Source: Pseudomonas sp. DTU12.3
Lineage (GTDB): Bacteria > Pseudomonadota > Gammaproteobacteria > Pseudomonadales > Pseudomonadaceae
Assembly (NCBI RefSeq): GCF_004124275.1
Contig: NZ_CP027218.1
Location: 186,001-250,000 of the forward strand
Direction: 5' to 3'
Length of the DNA: 64,000 nucleotides
This document shows positions 8,574 through 19,327 of this stretch, in pieces. The number at the start of each line of letters is the position of its first letter. Positions within the stretch are counted from its first letter, which is position 1. A model generated the notes under the pieces. It was given only the letters and a program-made list of their open reading frames with translations. It was not told the origin of the DNA and searched no databases. The position numbers and the translations under genes were made by a program.

Positions 8574-8671
8574 CCTGTAGGAGCTGTCGAGTGAAACGAG
8601 GCTGCGATCTTTTGATCCGGTTTTTTACAATCCAGATCAAAAGATCGCAGCGTGCCGCAGCGCCTACAGGG
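8574..8671. repeat. BIME: two inverted REP elements
   Basis: Two REP copies face each other (CTGTAGGAGCTGTCG... GATCTTTTGATC, and GATCAAAAGATCGCAG... GCGCCTACAGGG), separated by about 15 bp. The transcript can form a long hairpin between the two leftward operons. The right copy contains the stop codon of the methyltransferase gene (TAG at 8664-8666). Confidence 0.85.
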
Positions 8672-9503
8672 ATGCCGTGGGTTTACGGGCGATAATCACT
8701 TGGCTTTTGGCGACAACGGCATCCAGCGCCTGCTTGATCTGCGCGCCACGCGGGGAGTCCAGTACCGTTTTCCAGGTATCGGCCCAGTGATTGAGCAACG
8801 GGTGGTCGGGGTTGCTGAAGTCGACCTTGGCTTCCCAGAACAGCAACATCCACATCGACCAGTAAAAACCGTACTGGCTGTGGCTGATGACCTCCAGCCC
8901 CGCTTCGCTGACCATCGCCTTGAACTGCTCTTCGCTGATGATGCGAATGTGGTTGGGCTTCTGGAAGTACTCCGCCGCAGCGATGTCTTTCTGCAGGTCT
9001 TCGGAGCTTGGATGCGGCACGCTCAGCAAGTACAGCGCCCCCGGTTTACCGACGCGCACCAGTTCGGCGAGAAACTGCGCCGGATCGTCGACGTGTTCGA
9101 TGACTTCGGTAGAGACCACACGAGTCGCCGTGGCATCGGCAATCGGCAGCGGATTGCAGTCGGTGACATGGCACTCGATGTCCCGCGCCGGGGTATCGCT
9201 GAGGCGCTGACGGGTGGCTTCGACCTTGGCGCCATCGATGTCGGCAATGATGATCTTCGCCCCGCGCATGCCGCAGAAATGCACGTTGCCACCGTCACCG
9301 CAGCCGACGTCGAGCAGCGTGTCGTCGGCACTCACCGGAAAACCTTTGAACAGCTCGCCGGTTTCCTGATTGAACCAGCCACTGAGCATCGCATCGTGCA
9401 GGCCAAGCATGTACGGGTCGGTTTTCTCGGCGGTCGCCGCAACAGGCTGCGCAGGGGCGGGTGCCGGCGTGCCCGCCGTGAGTTTCTTCAAAAGGCTCAG
9501 CAT
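8664..9503 (-). CDS. Class I SAM-dependent methyltransferase
   Basis: 279 aa. The SAM-binding motif I LLDVGCGDGGNVHF lies at about residues 63-76, followed by the acidic strand (IIIADIDGAKVE) and STEVIEHVDDPAQFL, typical of Methyltransf_11/12 enzymes. It is the last gene of a four-gene leftward operon with two glycosyltransferases and an acyltransferase, overlapping the acyltransferase by 7 nt. In P. aeruginosa a similar gene group flanks the A-band locus, so methyl capping or modification of the D-rhamnan is the leading idea (inference). The stop codon lies inside a REP element. Confidence 0.85.
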   Translation of the reverse strand: MLSLLKKLTAGTPAPAPAQPVAATAEKTDPYMLGLHDAMLSGWFNQETGELFKGFPVSADDTLLDVGCGDGGNVHFCGMRGAKIIIADIDGAKVEATRQRLSDTPARDIECHVTDCNPLPIADATATRVVSTEVIEHVDDPAQFLAELVRVGKPGALYLLSVPHPSSEDLQKDIAAAEYFQKPNHIRIISEEQFKAMVSEAGLEVISHSQYGFYWSMWMLLFWEAKVDFSNPDHPLLNHWADTWKTVLDSPRGAQIKQALDAVVAKSQVIIARKPTASL

Positions 9504-10651
9504 GAGGTGGCTCCAGAGGATGGGACGGCGGTTGACGATGTACCGAGGCGCTTGACCAGCGCGGTACCGCGATTGCGCATAGGCATTTCGATGAAGCGGT
9601 AATTGAGTTCACTGAGCAGCACGATCAGCCCGAACGCCAGCAACAGCGTGACGATCGGATGTCCGGCCGGGCTTGGCAGGCCGGCGCTTTGCAGCCGGAA
9701 GATCAACTCACGCACCAGTTGATAGGCCGGAATGTGGATCAGATAAATACCGTAGGAACGACTGCCCACCCAGGCCAGCAAACGCTGAACGCCACCGGCC
9801 GGCATCAGGTAATTGCGATTGTACGAAGCGATCCACACCAACAGCGCGCTGAGTACAGCGATCGAACCGATGCGGTAGTTGGCAAAAGTGAAACGGTCGG
9901 TGGCCATGAAGCTCAACAGCGCTGCGATCACGAGCAACGCCGATACCCCGGCCCACGGTCGACGCAAGAACGTCGGCTGCCAGCGCTGATAACCAGGTTG
10001 CGCGCTCCACATCGCCAGCAACACGCCGAGTGCCAGCGCATCGGTTCGCACCACCATCAGCAGCGGCGTGCGCAAAGTGAATAGCTGCACTGCGACCAGC
10101 GCCAGCAAAGCCCAGACCAGATGCTTGCGGCACAGCACGATCAGCAGCGGGAACAGCAGGTAAAACTGCTCCTCCAGCGACAGACTCCAATAGACGAAAC
10201 TGCTGCCGTATTCGTAATGAAAGAAGCTGTCGGCAAAGCGGAAGTTGGCGTACTGGAAGACGCCCGCCAACGTCGCTTGCAGGTTGGCGGACAGCGTGCC
10301 GAACGCTCCTGAGCGATTCAGGAACAGGCACGCCAGCAACATCAGCGCCAGCCATAACCATGCCGACGGCAACAGCCGAAAGGCCCGGCGCAGCCAGAAA
10401 TTGCGCGTCTGCTGCCAGTAATCCTGGCGAGTCGTGCAGCCTTGCAGCGCCGGGATCAGGCTGCGGGCGATGACAAATCCGGAGATGGCGAAGAACAGAT
10501 CGACGCCCCACCACGGTTGCGCCCAGCCATGGATTTTTTCCAGCAGCGGCACCGGATCGGTGAACAGACTGCCTTGCAGGTGATGAAACAGCACACCCAG
10601 AACGGCAATCGCACGCAGGACTTCAATGTCCATGATCCGTTTGCTGTTCAT
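9497..10651 (-). CDS. Membrane acyltransferase, acyltransferase-3 family (OafA-like)
   Basis: 384 aa with about ten hydrophobic segments. The N-terminal signature DIEVLRAIAVLGVLFHHL, then WWGVDLFFAISGFVIARSL and YWSLSLEEQFYLLFPL, are hallmarks of acyltransferase-3 O-acetylases. These integral inner-membrane enzymes move acyl groups, usually acetyl, onto sugars. No SGNH domain follows. The start overlaps the stop of the upstream glycosyltransferase (ATGA), so it belongs to the polysaccharide-modification operon. Acetylation of the rhamnan is inferred from context. Confidence 0.9.
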   Translation of the reverse strand: MNSKRIMDIEVLRAIAVLGVLFHHLQGSLFTDPVPLLEKIHGWAQPWWGVDLFFAISGFVIARSLIPALQGCTTRQDYWQQTRNFWLRRAFRLLPSAWLWLALMLLACLFLNRSGAFGTLSANLQATLAGVFQYANFRFADSFFHYEYGSSFVYWSLSLEEQFYLLFPLLIVLCRKHLVWALLALVAVQLFTLRTPLLMVVRTDALALGVLLAMWSAQPGYQRWQPTFLRRPWAGVSALLVIAALLSFMATDRFTFANYRIGSIAVLSALLVWIASYNRNYLMPAGGVQRLLAWVGSRSYGIYLIHIPAYQLVRELIFRLQSAGLPSPAGHPIVTLLLAFGLIVLLSELNYRFIEMPMRNRGTALVKRLGTSSTAVPSSGATSC

Positions 10652-11949
10652 GCTTGAGGGGTTTCCACGGTGGCGGTGTGGCGCTCGAACAACTGCGCGA
10701 AGAACGCCTGCAAGCGCTGCTCGGCCACGGCCTGACTGCAGAAACCCTGCAGGCTGCTGACGGCGTGCGCCGCCATCTGTGCGTAACGCGCCGGATGATT
10801 TTTGGCCACGTCGTAACTGGCCTCATAGGCCTGGCACAACGATGCCCAATTGGTCGCATAGCGCAGCGTGCGGAACGCCTTGCGCGGATCGTGCGGCCAC
10901 GCCGTTAGTTCGTCAGTCGATTCGATCAGGAATGCGTTATCGGCGCTCAGGTAATCGATCATTGCCGTGGTGTGCGGAGCCACGGCAGGCTTGCCGCAGG
11001 ACATGAACTCCATCAGCGGCAGGCATTGGCCTTCGCCGTAGGAGGTGTTGACCACGTAACGCGTGGCCTGCACCAGTTGCTCGTAATCGGCATCGGCGAG
11101 ATAGCCGTAGATCAGCACGATGCGGCAACGATAGGACTGGTTTTTGTACAGGTGATGGAGGATATCGCCGAGCGCTTCTTCGGCATCGTGGTGCGTGAGC
11201 TTGAGCACCAGCGTGGCGTCGTCGACCTCGCGAAAACTCACGCAGAAGGCACTGAGCATGTCTTCCCAGTTCTTGCGCCCATCGCCGGGGTTGAACACCG
11301 AGGTGTACACCACGCCGTCGAGCAGCAGTTCCTGCTCGGTCACTGGCGCGGCAAAATCAATGCCCTTGCCACTGCGCAGATGCTTGGGGCCGAACGCATT
11401 GAGATCGAGTGTTCGACTGTCGGCAACCAGGCCTTTGATTTTCAGGCGAAACGACTCGGGCGAAGCTTGCCCCTGCGATTGCGCGCCGCGCGCGGCGAAG
11501 CGGTCCCAGACCGGAGCAGGCACCGCGACGATTGGGTAATCGGCGTCCATCGCCTCACGCACGGCGTTGACCGTGTAGCTGGAATGGGTGATCGCTGCGC
11601 CGCACGCGTGCAGCACGCTGCGCCAGTCATTGCGCGGTTCACCGGCAAACGCTTCGTTGGGGATGGTGCTGAATTCCCAGGCAAACACCGGCAGCGTTGG
11701 GCAGGCCAGATGCACCGGCGTGCGATGCGGTGGCGAGAACGACAGAAAGACACACGGCTCGCCGCGGCTCAGGCATTCCAGGTACAGCGCATCGACTTCA
11801 CGCTGCGGATCAGCCACTTCCACCACGCGCCCGAGACGTTCGAGCACCGGCCGATACTCCTTGAGCACGAAGTAATAGCTGTACTCCGAACGCCCGAGAT
11901 TCTGCGCGATGGTGTGCTGGTTGGTTTCCGAATGAATGATGATCAGCAT
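10648..11949 (-). CDS. GT-B glycosyltransferase (group 1/GT4-like)
   Basis: 433 aa. The N-terminus (HTIAQNLGRSEYSYYFVLKE) closely matches that of the 525-aa neighbour, showing the two are paralogs. The C-terminal GT-B half has GVVYTSVFNPGDGRKNWEDM and GEGQCLPLMEFMSCGKPAVA, the GT4 pattern with the Glu-containing nucleotide-sugar motif. It overlaps both neighbours, so it is a coupled operon member. The likely role is adding sugars to the A-band-type polysaccharide; donor and linkage are unknown. Confidence 0.88.
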   Translation of the reverse strand: MLIIIHSETNQHTIAQNLGRSEYSYYFVLKEYRPVLERLGRVVEVADPQREVDALYLECLSRGEPCVFLSFSPPHRTPVHLACPTLPVFAWEFSTIPNEAFAGEPRNDWRSVLHACGAAITHSSYTVNAVREAMDADYPIVAVPAPVWDRFAARGAQSQGQASPESFRLKIKGLVADSRTLDLNAFGPKHLRSGKGIDFAAPVTEQELLLDGVVYTSVFNPGDGRKNWEDMLSAFCVSFREVDDATLVLKLTHHDAEEALGDILHHLYKNQSYRCRIVLIYGYLADADYEQLVQATRYVVNTSYGEGQCLPLMEFMSCGKPAVAPHTTAMIDYLSADNAFLIESTDELTAWPHDPRKAFRTLRYATNWASLCQAYEASYDVAKNHPARYAQMAAHAVSSLQGFCSQAVAEQRLQAFFAQLFERHTATVETPQA

Positions 11950-13520
11950 GAGGCGTTATCCGTCACTGGCGCGGCATCCGTGGTCTGCGGCACCAGGCCG
12001 AAAAAGTCCGCCATGCGCTTTTGCACCGGGGCAAAACCACAGTAGTCGTGCATGCGCTGGATGGCAGCAGCCGACATGCGCTGATATTCCGGGGTTGGCG
12101 CCTTGGCCGTGCGGTAGCTGTGTTCGTAGGCGTTTTTCAGCGAGCCCCAATCCGGACGGTAACGCAGGGTGCGATAGATGATGCGGGTATCTTGCGGCCA
12201 GATGGTCAGCTCTTCGCTGGACTTGACCACGAATGCCACTGAATCATCGATGTAGTCTTCCATCGCCGTGTGATCCGGCGCGATTACTGGTTTGCCGCTG
12301 GACATGAACTCCATCAGCGGCAGGCACAGGCCTTCGCAGCGGGAGGCATTGACGTAGAAACTCGCGGCGGCATAGAGCCTGGCGTACTGCGCGTCGTCGA
12401 GGTAACCGTGCATCACCACCACCCGGCAGGCGAACGGCGTGAGCTGCGCGAGCAAGGTCATCAACTCGCTGTAGTAGGACACCAGATCGTTCTGGGTAAT
12501 TTTCAGTACCAGCGTCGCGTCGCACGTTTCACGAAACGCCCAGCAGAAAGCCGTGATCAGTTGATGCCAGTTCTTGCGGCCATCCTTGGGATTGAACACG
12601 GTGACGTAGACCACGCCGTCAACGCGGGTTTCGACCACCGAGGTGATGTCCGGCAGATCCAGCGGAGGCGGCTCGATCAGCGGCAGCGGTTGAGGGCCAC
12701 AGATTGCCGGCAGGCGTTGTTCGAGCCAGCCGTGCAGGTTGTCCGCGAACAGATCGCGAAGACCTTCCCAATACCAGTTGTGCAGAAATTTGACCCGCGG
12801 CACCGGCTCGGCTTGCTGACGCCCGAGATCCAGTGCCCACAGCCGCAAGTAATGCCGGGCAATGATCAGGCGCCGCTTGAAGGTCAGCGGTGGCGGGCGG
12901 GCGGCTTCGAGTTCGGCGGCCAGTGCGGCCTCTTCTTCAGCGCTCAGCGGCGCCGGGATCAGCGCATCGGCTGACAGGCCCAGCGTGCGCGTATCGAAAA
13001 TGCAGCCCTTGATCGCCAGCGTGGCGCCTGGATTGACCGGCATGGGCACATGCTGCTGACGAATTGTCGCGAAGTTTTCCCACAGCGGCGTCGGCAGCAC
13101 CAACACCGGAAAGTCTTCGCCCATGGCTCGGCGAATGGCGCGCGCGGTGTGGCTCGACAGGGTGATCACCCGGCCCTGCCGCGCGAGCATCTGCGTCCAG
13201 TCCTGGCGCGGATCGTTGTCCCACTGCTCATCAGGGATCGAATCGAACTCCCACGCCACCACGCAAATCGTCGGGCATTGCAGATCGACCGGGGTTTTCT
13301 GCGGCGGGGTGAACGACAGGAAGACACTGTCTTCGCCAGCGGCGAGCAGTTGTCGGTAAAGCGCGTCGACCTCGGCGGTGGACGACACCACATGCACTCG
13401 CCCAAGGCTTTCCAGCACCGGGCGATAGGCCTTGAGCACGAAGTAATAGCTGTATTCGGGACGCCCCAGGCTTTGGCTGATGGAGCTGTCGTTGACGTCC
13501 GAGTAAAGAATGAAATTCAT
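11943..13520 (-). CDS. GT-B glycosyltransferase (group 1/GT4-like), first gene of leftward operon
   Basis: 525 aa, ATG at 13520. It is similar along its length to the next gene (SISQSLGRPEYSYYFVLKAY; GVVYVTVFNPKDGRKNWHQL; CEGLCLPLMEFMSSGKPVIA). About 90 extra residues (around residues 190-285, Pro/Leu/Arg/Trp-rich) are inserted between the N- and C-terminal Rossmann halves. It leads an operon GT-GT-acyltransferase-methyltransferase that diverges from rmd. This arrangement recalls the gene group next to rmd in P. aeruginosa. Donor sugar and acceptor are not deducible. Confidence 0.88.
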   Translation of the reverse strand: MNFILYSDVNDSSISQSLGRPEYSYYFVLKAYRPVLESLGRVHVVSSTAEVDALYRQLLAAGEDSVFLSFTPPQKTPVDLQCPTICVVAWEFDSIPDEQWDNDPRQDWTQMLARQGRVITLSSHTARAIRRAMGEDFPVLVLPTPLWENFATIRQQHVPMPVNPGATLAIKGCIFDTRTLGLSADALIPAPLSAEEEAALAAELEAARPPPLTFKRRLIIARHYLRLWALDLGRQQAEPVPRVKFLHNWYWEGLRDLFADNLHGWLEQRLPAICGPQPLPLIEPPPLDLPDITSVVETRVDGVVYVTVFNPKDGRKNWHQLITAFCWAFRETCDATLVLKITQNDLVSYYSELMTLLAQLTPFACRVVVMHGYLDDAQYARLYAAASFYVNASRCEGLCLPLMEFMSSGKPVIAPDHTAMEDYIDDSVAFVVKSSEELTIWPQDTRIIYRTLRYRPDWGSLKNAYEHSYRTAKAPTPEYQRMSAAAIQRMHDYCGFAPVQKRMADFFGLVPQTTDAAPVTDNASC

Positions 13521-13947
13521 GGCATCCCACGATGAAACTGCCGTCCTGGCACCTTCATGCTATGACGTCTCAGCTTCGGATCGAGTCGGTCGTACCGTTC
13601 TCGCCCTGAGTCATTGAGCACGTCTTCGTTCTTGTTTTAGTGGTCGGTTTCACCCTGTGTCGCGGTCCCGCAATCAACGTCCGGGTTTTCGCGACGAGGG
13701 GCATTCTAAACACATCCGCTGAGGATTCGTGAACCGCCGGGCGAGAATAAATCGGGCTACGCTGACGAGAACTGACCAGTCACGGTTGGACCTGTTGAAA
13801 TTGCTGCGCAATTGGCACAGATTGGCAACCAAACAACTACAACAACGACTTCGCCTGTCGTCCTATCGGTTTTTTCTACCGGTCTGACAGACTTCCCCTT
13901 AAAGCCTGTGGGAAAGTGGCGCAAGTTCAAGACCAAGGGGTCGCTGT
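13521..13947. promoter_or_regulatory. Divergent intergenic region between the two polysaccharide operons
   Basis: 427 bp with no convincing gene. It must hold promoters for the leftward modification operon and the rightward rmd operon. An inverted repeat AATTGC-TGC-GCAATT (13799-13813) lies about 140 bp before rmd and could be an operator. I see no ops/JUMPstart-like GGCGGTAG element. Confidence 0.5.
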
Positions 13948-15830
<1,883 letters not shown>

Positions 15831-15833
15831 GCC

Positions 15834-17276
15834 ATGCTGATCCCCGTGATTTTGTCCGGCGGTGCCGGCACCCGTTTGTGGCCGGTGTCCCGCGAGGGCC
15901 ATCCGAAGCCGTTCATGACCCTGCCCGACGGTCAGTCGCTGCTCGGCAAGACCTACCAGCGTGCTGCCGCGCTGCTGGACGGCTGGGGCGACATTGTCAC
16001 GGTGACCAACCGCGAATATTACTTCCAGAGCAAGGATCACTATTGCGCCGCCCATGTCTCGCGGCATCGCGGGCACTTCCTGCTGGAGCCGACCGGGCGC
16101 AACACGGCGCCGGCGATTGCTGCAGCGGCGTTGTCACTGCAAGCGTTGCATGGCGACGACGCGATCATGGTGGTGATGCCCGCTGACCATTTGATCGTCA
16201 ATCAGGACGCACTGAAAACCGCCGTGGAACACGCGGTGAATCTGGCGAAGGACGGTTATCTGGTGACTTTCGGCGTGATCCCGACCGCGCCGGAAACCGG
16301 TTTCGGCTACATCGAGACCGGCGCGCCGCTGGACGCCAAAGGCGCGGCCAAAGTGCAGCGCTTCGTCGAAAAACCCGACCTGCAAACCGCCACGCATTAC
16401 CTGGAAAGCGGCAACTTCCTGTGGAATTCGGGGATGTTCTGCTTCACCACCGCCACCGTGATTGCCGAACTGCAACTGCACGCACCCGAGCTGCTCGAAC
16501 AGACTCGCGCGTGCATGAACGCCAGTGCGCCCATCGAAACCGTCGGCTGCCTGCAACAGGAACTGTCGCCGGCGCTGTTTGCTGAAATCACCGACATTTC
16601 CATCGACTATGCGTTGATGGAGCGTTCGGAAAAAGTCGTCGTGGTGCCGGCCGGTTTCGACTGGAGCGATATCGGTTCATGGGGCGCCGTCGCCGCGCTG
16701 GTGCCGGCCGATGCCGACAACAACCGCGCCAGCGGCGAGGCGATCTTCATCGACAGCCATAACAACTTCGTCCAGAGCGACGGTCGCCTGGTGGCGACGG
16801 TGGGTGTGGATAACCTGATCGTGGTCGACACCGCCGACGCGGTGCTGGTGGCGCATGCCGACCGCGCGCAAGACGTGCGCCGGGTGGCCAAACAACTCAA
16901 GGACAAGTCCCACGAAGCCTATCGCCTGCACCGTACGGTCAGCCGTCCGTGGGGCACCTACACCGTTCTGGAGGAAGGCCCGCGCTTCAAGATCAAGCGC
17001 ATCGTGGTCAAACCTGGCGGCAAACTGTCCCTGCAAATGCACCATCACCGCAACGAACACTGGGTGGTTGTCGAAGGCATGGCCAAGGTCACCAACAACG
17101 GCACCGGCACGCATCTGGTGGCCAAGAACGAATCGACGTTCATCGCCGCCGGCCACAAGCACCGCCTGGAAAACCCCGGCGTGATCGATCTGGTGATCAT
17201 CGAAGTGCAAAGCGGCGAATACCTGGGAGAGGACGATATCGTCCGCTTCGAAGACCATTACGGCAGGACCGATTGA
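15834..17276 (+). CDS. wbpW: Mannose-1-phosphate guanylyltransferase / mannose-6-phosphate isomerase
   Basis: 480 aa, the type II bifunctional PMI-GMP. The N-terminal nucleotidyltransferase carries the signature LSGGAGTRLWPVSREGHPKP at residues 8-27 and the FVEKPD motif. The C-terminal cupin domain has the isomerase signature (PGGKLSLQMHHHRNEHW). It makes mannose-1-P from Fru-6-P via mannose-6-P (phosphomannomutase is encoded elsewhere) and then GDP-mannose, feeding Gmd and Rmd. It could be named algA or psl-type by sequence alone; the wbpW name rests on operon position. Confidence 0.92.
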   Translation: MLIPVILSGGAGTRLWPVSREGHPKPFMTLPDGQSLLGKTYQRAAALLDGWGDIVTVTNREYYFQSKDHYCAAHVSRHRGHFLLEPTGRNTAPAIAAAALSLQALHGDDAIMVVMPADHLIVNQDALKTAVEHAVNLAKDGYLVTFGVIPTAPETGFGYIETGAPLDAKGAAKVQRFVEKPDLQTATHYLESGNFLWNSGMFCFTTATVIAELQLHAPELLEQTRACMNASAPIETVGCLQQELSPALFAEITDISIDYALMERSEKVVVVPAGFDWSDIGSWGAVAALVPADADNNRASGEAIFIDSHNNFVQSDGRLVATVGVDNLIVVDTADAVLVAHADRAQDVRRVAKQLKDKSHEAYRLHRTVSRPWGTYTVLEEGPRFKIKRIVVKPGGKLSLQMHHHRNEHWVVVEGMAKVTNNGTGTHLVAKNESTFIAAGHKHRLENPGVIDLVIIEVQSGEYLGEDDIVRFEDHYGRTD

Positions 17277-18074
17277 ATGCTGCTTTCCCTGTATCGCTCG
17301 TTGCGCAGCTACCGTGGATTCATCCTCGGCAGCGTGCAACGAGAGTTTCAAGCGCGTTACCGCAATTCGCTGTTCGGTGCCCTGTGGCCGATCTTCAATC
17401 CGCTGTCGATGATCGTCGTGTATACGGTGATTTTTTCGCACATCATGCGCGCGCGCCTGCCCGGTGTGGACGACAGCATGGCCTACAGCGTCTACCTCTG
17501 CGCCGGCCTGCTGGCCTGGGGACTGTTCTCGGAAATCACCCTGCGCAGCCAAACGATGTTTCTCGACAACGCCAATCTGCTGAAGAAAATCAGCTTTCCG
17601 CGGATCTGCCTGCCGGTGATCGTGCTGATCAATGCCGGGATCAACTTCGCCATCATCATCGCGCTGTTTCTGGGTTTCCTGCTGGTGACCGGGCGCTGGC
17701 CGGGCATGGCCTTGCTGGCGCTGTTGCCGCTGATTGCGCTGCAAATGATGTTTTGCGCCGGACTGGGCATGGTGCTCGGTGTGCTCAACGTGTTTTTCCG
17801 CGATGTCGGCCAGCTCTTCGCGATCTGCCTGCAATTCTGGTTCTGGCTGACGCCGATCGTCTATCCGATCAGTATCCTGCCGGAATGGGTGCAACGCCTG
17901 TTGCAACTCAACCCGCTGACCAACCTGTTCAGCAGTTATCAGAACCTGTTTCTCTATGGGCAATGGCCGGTGTGGAGTTCGCTGTTGCCGATCTTCATCA
18001 CCGGCAGCGTTTTCTGCCTGCTCGGGCTGCGGCTGTTTCGTCAACGCGTCGGCGAAATGGTGGATGAACTCTGA
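17277..18074 (+). CDS. wzm: Polysaccharide ABC exporter, permease
   Basis: 265 aa; the ATG directly follows the wbpW stop (TGAATG). It is an ABC-2 type permease: the N-terminus VQREFQARYRNSLFGALWPI is the family signature, with six hydrophobic segments after it. With Wzt it moves the completed undecaprenyl-linked D-rhamnan across the inner membrane for ligation to lipid A-core. Its stop overlaps the wzt start (TGATG), so the two subunits are coupled. Confidence 0.93.
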   Translation: MLLSLYRSLRSYRGFILGSVQREFQARYRNSLFGALWPIFNPLSMIVVYTVIFSHIMRARLPGVDDSMAYSVYLCAGLLAWGLFSEITLRSQTMFLDNANLLKKISFPRICLPVIVLINAGINFAIIIALFLGFLLVTGRWPGMALLALLPLIALQMMFCAGLGMVLGVLNVFFRDVGQLFAICLQFWFWLTPIVYPISILPEWVQRLLQLNPLTNLFSSYQNLFLYGQWPVWSSLLPIFITGSVFCLLGLRLFRQRVGEMVDEL

Positions 18075-19327
18075 TGGGGCATATTCGTGTCACCGGCCTG
18101 AGCAAGGCCTACAAGCAATACCCTAACCGCTGGGCGCGGCTGGCCGAGTGGCTGATCCCGTTCTCGCCGATCCGTCATCATCAGCACTGGGTGCTGCGCG
18201 ATGTCGAATTCGAGATCGCCCCCGGCGAAGCGGTGGGCATTGTCGGCGCCAACGGTGCCGGCAAAAGCACCTTGTTGAAGATGATCACCGGCACCACCCA
18301 GCCGACTGCGGGCAAGATCGAAATCGAAGGCCGGGTCGCGGCGCTGCTGGAACTGGGCATGGGTTTTCATCCCGACTTCACCGGCCGCCAGAACGCGGTG
18401 ATGGCCGGGCAGCTACTGGGCATGCAGCTCGAAGAAATCGAAGCGTTGATGCCCGAAATAGAATATTTCGCCGAGATTGGCGACGCCATCGATCACCCGG
18501 TACGCACCTATTCCAGCGGCATGCAGATGCGTCTGGCGTTCAGTGTGGCGACCGCCCGGCGTCCGGACATTCTGATCGTCGACGAAGCGCTGTCGGTGGG
18601 CGACGCCTACTTTCAGCACAAGAGTTTCGAGCGCATCCGCAGCTTCCGCAAGGCCGGCACCACGCTGTTGATTGTGTCCCACGACCGCTCGGCAATTCAG
18701 TCGATCTGCGACTCGGCGATCCTGCTCAAGGACGGCCACATGGCCATGTACGGCAAACCCGAAGCCGTGCTCGATTACTACAACGCCCTGATGGCCGAGC
18801 GTGAAGGCCAGGTCGTGCGCCAGGAAATGCTCGCCGGGGGCGAAGTGCAGACCGTCTCGGGTACCGGTGAAGCGGCGATTCTCGGCGTGCGCATGCTCGA
18901 CGAACACGATCGCAGCATCGACGCCGCCGAAGTCGGCCAGCCGGTGGTGCTGGAAGTGCAGGTCGAAGTGCGCAAGGACATCGAACGCCTGGTGCTGGGC
19001 TTCATCCTCAAGGATCGCCTGGGGCAGATGATGTATGGCATCAACACTCACCGTCAGGGCAAGGCGCTGACCGATCTGCACGCCGGTGAACGCTTTACCT
19101 ATCGCTTCGCCTTCATCATGGGCCTGGGCAAAGGCAACTATTCGGTGTCGCTGAGCCTGTCGCGCCTGGATTCGCACCTGGATCGCAACTTCGAATGGCG
19201 CGACTACGGCCTGGTGTTCCACGTGATCAACAATCGGCACGAAGATTTCGTCGGCTGTTCCTGGCTGAATGCGCAGACCACGATCACTCGCGAAACTGCG
19301 GTCACACCTGTCGAGCGCACGCCATGA
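18074..19327 (+). CDS. wzt: Polysaccharide ABC exporter, ATPase with carbohydrate-binding domain
   Basis: 417 aa. The N-terminal ABC domain (about 1-240) has Walker A GANGAGKST, the signature YSSGMQMRLAFS and Walker B ILIVDEALSVGD. A C-terminal Wzt-type beta-sandwich of about 170 residues (after about residue 250, EAAILGVRMLDEHDRS) recognises the non-reducing end of the O-polysaccharide. This C-terminal domain implies a chain with a recognised terminal modification, fitting the neighbouring methyl- and acyltransferase operon. It overlaps wbpX (ATGA). Confidence 0.93.
   Translation: MGHIRVTGLSKAYKQYPNRWARLAEWLIPFSPIRHHQHWVLRDVEFEIAPGEAVGIVGANGAGKSTLLKMITGTTQPTAGKIEIEGRVAALLELGMGFHPDFTGRQNAVMAGQLLGMQLEEIEALMPEIEYFAEIGDAIDHPVRTYSSGMQMRLAFSVATARRPDILIVDEALSVGDAYFQHKSFERIRSFRKAGTTLLIVSHDRSAIQSICDSAILLKDGHMAMYGKPEAVLDYYNALMAEREGQVVRQEMLAGGEVQTVSGTGEAAILGVRMLDEHDRSIDAAEVGQPVVLEVQVEVRKDIERLVLGFILKDRLGQMMYGINTHRQGKALTDLHAGERFTYRFAFIMGLGKGNYSVSLSLSRLDSHLDRNFEWRDYGLVFHVINNRHEDFVGCSWLNAQTTITRETAVTPVERTP

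Noticed and set aside
13521..13947. JUMPstart/ops element before the rhamnan operon
   Set aside because: No GGCGGTAG-type sequence was found in the leader.
19210..19226. Additional parS half-site (TTCCACGTG) in wzt
   Set aside because: Only one arm matches; the other half diverges, so it is not a ParB site by sequence.
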